From positions 1-11,781 of the forward strand of contig JAQSDS010000449.1 in NCBI GenBank assembly GCA_029946045.1: DNA of 11,781 nucleotides. The letters are read 5' to 3'. Under the pieces are notes generated by a model. That model saw nothing but the letters and a program-made list of their open reading frames with translations. It had not been told where the DNA came from and searched no databases. The stretch comes from Rhodoferax sp. (GTDB lineage: Bacteria; Pseudomonadota; Gammaproteobacteria; Burkholderiales; Burkholderiaceae_C). Positions 7,894 through 11,781 of the stretch are shown one piece after another. Every line of letters starts with the position of its first letter. The stretch's first letter is position 1. A program made the position numbers and the translations under genes.

Positions 7894-9144
7894 TTGAATA
7901 CTCTCATTGCGAGCCAACAGTTCCCAGACCCATACCGTACCCGGTCCTGGAACAAGGACGTCGGTACGGCGAGCAAAGCGCGGCCATCCAGGAAGCTGTT
8001 TTCCGTTTTGGTTTTTATTGCGTCTGGTGCTATGTCACATTGGGCTCAGGCTCAAAATGACTTATCCACCTCAGCAAGCGCCAACCCACCGGGGTGGCAG
8101 CAGTGCAGCGCCATGCTTGGTGACAGCGTTGCCCGTCTGCGCTGCTTTGACCAGTGGGCGGAACAGCAAGCCAGGCCAGTGGCCGTGCCACCTTTGTCAG
8201 CACCCGACACCACCCTGCTTGCGATGCCGCAGGCGGCCCCCCCCGTTGTCATCACCATGACGGCCCCTGAAGCCCACAACTGTAAAAACCCCACATTCTC
8301 GGAACTGTCGCGTTTCTGGGAACTGGAGCCGGGCAGCGACTGCGGCACCTTTGGCATTCGCGGCTACAGCCCCATCAGCCTGTCGTGGATCGGCGCGGAC
8401 AGCGTGAACAAACAACCCAGCTCGCCGTCTCCGAACCATACGGCGGCCACAGTCACCAATTTCTCAAATTCAGAAATGCGCATCGAACTGTCGGTGCGAA
8501 CCAAAATTGCCAAAGGTCTGCTGACCCGTGACCAAACGCTCGCGCGCGATTCGCTGTGGTTTGGCTACTCGCAACAGTCCAACTGGCAGCTTTTCAGTGG
8601 CGACCTGTCGCGGCCTTTCCGGACCACAGACCACGAACCCGAACTGATCTACATCCTGCCAATCGATGCCCCCCTGCCCTGGGGCTGGCGTCTGCGCTAC
8701 AGCGGCATCAGTTTCAACCACCAGTCCAATGGCCAACCTCTGCCGCTGTCGCGCAGCTGGAACCGCACCGTTCTGATGGCCGGCATGGAAAAGGACCAAC
8801 GCTTCAACGTCGTTGGCAAACTGTGGTACCGCATGCCCGAGGACGCGTCTGATGATGACAACCCCAACATCAGCGACCTGATTGGCCGGGCCGAAGTGGC
8901 TGGCTTCTGGAACCTTAACGCCGACGACACGGTCGGGCTGACATTGCGCCATGCCTTGCGCGCCAACAGCAACGGCTCGTTCCGTCTGGAATGGTTGCGC
9001 AAGCTGGGTGAGAGCGGCCAGACCGGCTACCACAGCGGTTTACGTTTGCACACCAAGTTGTTCAGCGGCTACGGTAATTCGTTGATCGACTACAACCGTC
9101 GGCGCACGGTGTTGAGCGTGGGCTTGAGCCTGGTGGACTGGTAG
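7894..9144 (+). CDS. pldA: Outer-membrane phospholipase A (OmpLA/PldA family) with extended N-terminus
   Basis: PldA is a calcium-dependent outer-membrane beta-barrel that hydrolyses phospholipids appearing in the outer leaflet. The C-terminal part (about 190-416) follows E. coli OmpLA closely. Catalytic His276 and Ser278 are in FNHQSNG and Asn290 in SRSWNR, with the same 14-residue His-Asn spacing as His142-Asn156. WQLFSGDLSRPFRTTDHEPEL, DDNPNI and SGYGNSLIDYN are also conserved, and the chain ends in an aromatic residue (Trp416), as barrels do. The N-terminus is odd. About 33 polar residues precede a signal-peptide-like stretch, KLFSVLVFIASGAMSHWAQA (34-53), with likely cleavage after AQA. 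A 130-residue periplasmic segment follows with a W..C...(R)LRCFDQWA motif and four cysteines (71, 84, 130, 150). The TTG start at 7894 is backed by an AGGA. The gene is 44 bp after rep and convergent with the hydrolase gene. Function is secure; the N-terminus is less sure. Confidence 0.93.
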   Translation: MNTLIASQQFPDPYRTRSWNKDVGTASKARPSRKLFSVLVFIASGAMSHWAQAQNDLSTSASANPPGWQQCSAMLGDSVARLRCFDQWAEQQARPVAVPPLSAPDTTLLAMPQAAPPVVITMTAPEAHNCKNPTFSELSRFWELEPGSDCGTFGIRGYSPISLSWIGADSVNKQPSSPSPNHTAATVTNFSNSEMRIELSVRTKIAKGLLTRDQTLARDSLWFGYSQQSNWQLFSGDLSRPFRTTDHEPELIYILPIDAPLPWGWRLRYSGISFNHQSNGQPLPLSRSWNRTVLMAGMEKDQRFNVVGKLWYRMPEDASDDDNPNISDLIGRAEVAGFWNLNADDTVGLTLRHALRANSNGSFRLEWLRKLGESGQTGYHSGLRLHTKLFSGYGNSLIDYNRRRTVLSVGLSLVDW

Positions 9145-9176
9145 CCTAAAACCAACTTAGAAGCCATGAACCAAGC

Positions 9177-9213
9177 GAACGGGGACACAGCGTCCAACAA
9201 CTACGCTGCGTTC
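9177..9213. terminator. Bulged hairpin between convergent pldA and hydrolase genes, possible bidirectional terminator
   Basis: CAGCGT (9188-9193) pairs with ACGCTG (9203-9208) around a 9-nt loop. Below it GAACG (9177-9181) pairs with CGTTC (9209-9213), leaving a 6-nt bulge on the left arm. The structure sits in the short gap between two convergent genes, where a shared terminator is expected, and its right foot overlaps the hydrolase stop codon. There is no T tract on either side, so factor-independent termination is doubtful. Confidence 0.3.
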
Positions 9214-9775
9214 AAAGGGTCGCGATAAACTGCCCCAGGGTCACTAAGCCCTGCGGCCATACGCCAAGCTTGGCGGCAGACCCAAGGTGTCCCTGCATGC
9301 CCGCATCCACCAGGGTAGATTGCCACGCTTGGGCAAATAGCTTTGCCCGATCAAACGAGACCAACGGATCATTTTGACTGGCAATCACCACAGATCGAAA
9401 CGGCAGTGGTTTCAAAATCATTGGGCCAAAGCCCTGAATAGGATTGTCTGGACTGCCTTCCAATACGTCACGATCAGAAGGAGCCACCAGAAACGCTCCG
9501 ACGACCTTGCGCGCCAAGTCAGGCCTATCGGCGGCCCATCGCATGGTCAAGGAAGTACCCGCGCTGTGGGCAATTAAAAGAACCGGCTTTTCCGCCACTG
9601 TCACAGCATCGGTCAGAGCAAGGCCCCATTCGGAATACACGGGACGCACCCAGTCCCGTTGCTGAACACGTACGAACTCAGGGAAAAGACGTTCCCACAA
9701 AGTCTGCCAATGGTCATCACCTGAACCATCCCGCCCCGGCAATACCAAAACACGATAGTCAGAGAAAAATTTCAT
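9212..9775 (-). CDS. RBBP9/YdeN-family alpha/beta serine hydrolase
   Basis: This is a small cytosolic alpha/beta hydrolase of the RBBP9/YdeN (Ser_hydrolase) family; substrates of bacterial members are mostly unknown. From the chosen start it has 187 residues, the usual family size. Visible features are the opening strand YRVLVLPGRDGSGDDHWQ, with the family GxxGS..HWQ pattern; the nucleophile Ser71 in LIAHSAGT; the acid Asp136 in ASQNDPLVSF; and the base His163 in GHLGSAAKLGVWPQG, the family C-terminal GH...G.WP.G motif. The complete triad suggests an active enzyme. I chose the ATG at 9775 (MKFFSDYRV) because it directly precedes the first strand and has GGTGAG upstream. An ATG at 9793 would add six residues. 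The gene starts 33 nt after the gspF stop on the same strand, so it may be the last gene of the gsp operon. Its GC, about 55% by hand count, is lower than gspF, which hints at separate acquisition. Confidence 0.85.
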   Translation of the reverse strand: MKFFSDYRVLVLPGRDGSGDDHWQTLWERLFPEFVRVQQRDWVRPVYSEWGLALTDAVTVAEKPVLLIAHSAGTSLTMRWAADRPDLARKVVGAFLVAPSDRDVLEGSPDNPIQGFGPMILKPLPFRSVVIASQNDPLVSFDRAKLFAQAWQSTLVDAGMQGHLGSAAKLGVWPQGLVTLGQFIATL

Positions 9776-9808
9776 GGTCTCACCCAACAGCATTGGCCTG
9801 ACTCGCCC

Positions 9809-11032
9809 CTACCGCACCAGCTGGTTGAGCTGGATGATCGGCATCAGCACCGCCAGCACAATCAGCATCACCATCAGGCCCATGGCCACGATCAGCAGCG
9901 GCTCCAGCAAGGTGGCGAGTTGCAGGGCGCGGCGTTGCACTTCGGTGCTGAGCTGTTTGGCCGCGCGCTGCAGCATCAAGGGCAGCGTACCGGTTTGTTC
10001 ACCCAAGCGCGCAAACATAGCCAGCAAGCCCGGAAAGCGTTTTTTTTGCGCCAGCGCAGAGGCCAGTGGCGCGCCTTCGCGCACCAGCACCAAGGCGTCG
10101 AGTGCATCCGTGCGCATGGCCCGGTTGGACAGGGTCTGGGCAGCGGCCTGCAAGGCTTTCAATATGGGCACGCCTGCGGCTGCGAGCATGGCCAAGGTAC
10201 TGGCGAAACGGGCCGAGTTGTAACTGCGTGACATCTTGCCCAAGATAGGCAGATTGAGCCAGGCGGCATCGAATTTTTCACGAAAGCCCGCTTTGGCCAG
10301 GGCCAGGCGCAAGCCGAAGACGGCAGCGACCAGCACCAACGCCAGCAGCCAGCCGTAGCTGCGCAGGAAGGCACTGGTATTGATCATGATCACAGTCAGC
10401 AGAGGCAACGCACGCTTGCTGCCGGCAAACACATGGGCTACCTGCGGCACCACATAGGTCACCAGAAACAGCACAATAACCACAGCCACCAGCGAGACGA
10501 TGGCCGGATACAGGGCGGCGCCGATCAACTTGGCTTTGAGCGCGTGCTGTTCTTCAAGGTCGTCAGCCAGGCGTTCCAGCACCAGCCCCAAGCTGCCGCT
10601 TTGCTCGCCGGCACCGATGACCGCCACAAAAATATCCGAGAACTCGCGCGGGTGCTGGGCCAGCGCCTTGGCAAACGGCGCGCCGCCATTGACCTCGGCG
10701 CGCAGCATGGCTACCAGTTCGCGCTCGGGGGCTTTTTCGGCCTCGTCCGACAAGGAAGAAAGCGCACGCTCGAGCGGCAAGCCAGAGGACACCAGGCCAG
10801 CGAGCTGACGCGTCCAGATGGCCAGGGCGGTGGCGCTGAAAACGCGGCGTCGGCGCCAGCTCTGGCCTGCCTGCGCCTGATCACTCGACTGGGCGCTGAC
10901 CGCCTCCACCTTGAGCGGCACCAGCGCCTGCGCGCGCAACAGGCCGCGAGCGGCCTTGGCCGAATCGGCCTCGATCACACCCTTGCGGGTGTCGCCGGCG
11001 GCGCTGATGGCTTCGAAGGAATAAACCGGCAT
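9809..11032 (-). CDS. gspF: Type II secretion system inner-membrane platform protein GspF
   Basis: GspF is the polytopic inner-membrane protein that couples the GspE ATPase to pseudopilus assembly. The 407-residue product begins MPVYSFEAISAAGDTRKG, followed by IEADSAKAARGLLRAQALVPL, a start typical of GspF rather than the pilus protein PilC. Two T2SSF domains follow: the first at about 73-196 (ARQLAGLVSSGLPLERAL-like opening, GEQSGSLGLVLERLADDLE), the second at about 273-400 (FASTLAMLAAAGVPILKAL, GEQTGTLPLMLQRAAKQL). Hydrophobic spans lie near 169-197, 226-246 and 376-399, giving the expected three membrane helices. The frame stays open upstream to 11122, but that part overlaps gspE. The ATG at 11032 is 22 nt after the gspE stop and matches the family N-terminus. 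The ribosome binding site is weak, so translation may be coupled to gspE. The assignment as gspF rests on gspE next door and on the N-terminal sequence. Confidence 0.93.
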   Translation of the reverse strand: MPVYSFEAISAAGDTRKGVIEADSAKAARGLLRAQALVPLKVEAVSAQSSDQAQAGQSWRRRRVFSATALAIWTRQLAGLVSSGLPLERALSSLSDEAEKAPERELVAMLRAEVNGGAPFAKALAQHPREFSDIFVAVIGAGEQSGSLGLVLERLADDLEEQHALKAKLIGAALYPAIVSLVAVVIVLFLVTYVVPQVAHVFAGSKRALPLLTVIMINTSAFLRSYGWLLALVLVAAVFGLRLALAKAGFREKFDAAWLNLPILGKMSRSYNSARFASTLAMLAAAGVPILKALQAAAQTLSNRAMRTDALDALVLVREGAPLASALAQKKRFPGLLAMFARLGEQTGTLPLMLQRAAKQLSTEVQRRALQLATLLEPLLIVAMGLMVMLIVLAVLMPIIQLNQLVR

Positions 11033-11054
11033 GAGGTGTCTCTGGCTGCGTGGC

Positions 11055-11781
11055 CTAGTCGCGGGTGACGCGCAACAATTCTTCGCGTGACGTGATGCCC
11101 TCACGCACCAGACGTTCGCCATCTTCGCGCATCAGCACCATGCCGGTCGCCATGGCGGCGCCGCGGATGTCGGCCTCAGAGGCGTGGCTGTGAATCTGGG
11201 CACGGATGGCATCGTTGGTCACCAGCAACTCGAAGACGCCACTGCGACCGCTGTAGCCGGTCTGGCCGCACTGGGCGCAACCGACGGGTCGGTTGTCGAT
11301 TTTGCAATGCGGGCACAGCTTGCGCACCAGGCGCTGGGCCAAGACGCCCAGCAGGCTGGAGCTCAATAAAAATGGTTCGACACCCATGTCGGTCAGGCGC
11401 GTCACGGCGCTGGCGGCGTCATTGGTGTGCAAGGTGGCCAACACCAGGTGACCGGTCAGGGAGGCCTGGATGGCGATCTGCGCGGTCTCGAAGTCACGGA
11501 TTTCACCGATCATGATCACGTCGGGGTCCTGCCGCAGAATGGCGCGCAAGGCCTTGGCGAAAGTCAGGTCAATCTTGGCGTTGACCTGGGTCTGGCCGAC
11601 GCCCGCCAGTTCGTACTCGATCGGGTCTTCAACCGTCATGATGTTGCTGCTGCTTGAGTCGAGCCGCTGCAGCGCGGCGTACAAGGTGGTGGTCTTGCCC
11701 GAGCCGGTGGGCCCGGTGACCAGCACGATGCCGTGCGGCTGAGTCACCAATTGTTCAAAGCGGCGTAATACCTCGCCCTGC
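11055..11781 (-). CDS. gspE: Type II secretion system ATPase GspE, 5' part cut off by the window edge
   Basis: GspE is the cytoplasmic hexameric ATPase that powers pseudopilus assembly and secretion of folded proteins through the outer membrane. Only the C-terminal 242 residues are in the window; the frame is still open at 11781. Seen: Walker A GPTGSGKT (11691-11714), the Asp-box region [11 protein letters not shown], Walker B with [16 protein letters not shown], and the His box [15 protein letters not shown]. The zinc-binding tetracysteine element follows: CPHC (codons at 11304-11315) and CAQC (codons from about 11268), then [12 protein letters not shown]. The CxxC pair and the linkage to gspF support GspE; PilB of type IV pili shares these motifs and is the main alternative. 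The chain ends near [13 protein letters not shown], the usual GspE end, with a TAG stop 22 nt before gspF. No damage is visible in the part seen. Confidence 0.94.
   Translation of the reverse strand, partial: QGEVLRRFEQLVTQPHGIVLVTGPTGSGKTTTLYAALQRLDSSSSNIMTVEDPIEYELAGVGQTQVNAKIDLTFAKALRAILRQDPDVIMIGEIRDFETAQIAIQASLTGHLVLATLHTNDAASAVTRLTDMGVEPFLLSSSLLGVLAQRLVRKLCPHCKIDNRPVGCAQCGQTGYSGRSGVFELLVTNDAIRAQIHSHASEADIRGAAMATGMVLMREDGERLVREGITSREELLRVTRD

Noticed and set aside
9639..9659. Perfect 7-bp inverted repeat ACGGGAC / GTCCCGT, similar in bases to the kup-gshB hairpin
   Set aside because: It lies inside the hydrolase coding sequence, encodes normal family residues (DWVRPVYSEW region), and has a different loop; most likely chance.
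11033..11122. Extra 30 residues at the N-terminus of gspF from an upstream in-frame start
   Set aside because: They would overlap the end of gspE and resemble no GspF N-terminus; the ATG at 11032 matches the family start.
9809..11781. pilB/pilC of type IV pili instead of gspE/gspF
   Set aside because: The opening MPVYSFEAISAAGDTRKG and the CPHC/CAQC spacing with a [12 protein letters not shown] segment fit the type II secretion proteins better, and no pilD or pilA is seen next to gspF. The window edge leaves some doubt.

Overview
The window looks like chromosomal DNA of a betaproteobacterium, most likely Burkholderiales and probably a Rhodoferax/Polaromonas-like Comamonadaceae. The grounds are moderately GC-rich coding sequence, the Acidithiobacillus-type glutamate-cysteine ligase next to an E. 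coli-type glutathione synthetase, and a type II secretion gspE-gspF pair. The placement rests on remembered family resemblance, not on a search. Gene density is high, with no tRNA, rRNA, CRISPR array or insertion sequence visible.

Region 1 (1-5661, all +): the 3' part of proA (proline synthesis), gshA (first step of glutathione synthesis), kup (H+/K+ symporter) and gshB (second step of glutathione synthesis). A potassium uptake gene therefore sits between the two glutathione genes. Glutathione controls Kef-type K+ efflux in other proteobacteria, so a shared theme of glutamate, glutathione and K+ homeostasis is plausible but inferred.

Region 2 (4415-4659): the only sizeable non-coding gap. 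It is filled by a tandem array of a 44-bp unit, each copy carrying a perfect 8-bp-stem hairpin, preceded by a diverged long-loop copy. This is the least ordinary element of the window. It resembles REP-type palindromic elements of the kind mobilised by REP-associated tyrosine transposases (RAYTs), but no such transposase is in the window.

Region 3 (5662-9144, +): a Rep-type superfamily 1 DNA helicase, then pldA, encoding an outer-membrane phospholipase A with an intact His/Ser/Asn catalytic set and an unusually long N-terminus.

Region 4 (9145-11781, genes on -): reading leftwards, the 3' part of gspE (secretion ATPase), gspF (inner-membrane platform protein) and a small RBBP9/YdeN-type serine hydrolase. 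The hydrolase lies convergent to pldA and has lower GC than the gsp genes. A bulged hairpin lies between the convergent genes.

No wholly new multi-gene system was found; the genes belong to recognisable families. The points worth a second look are the tandem hairpin array, the gshA-kup-gshB order, the extended PldA N-terminus and the hydrolase attached to the gsp operon.
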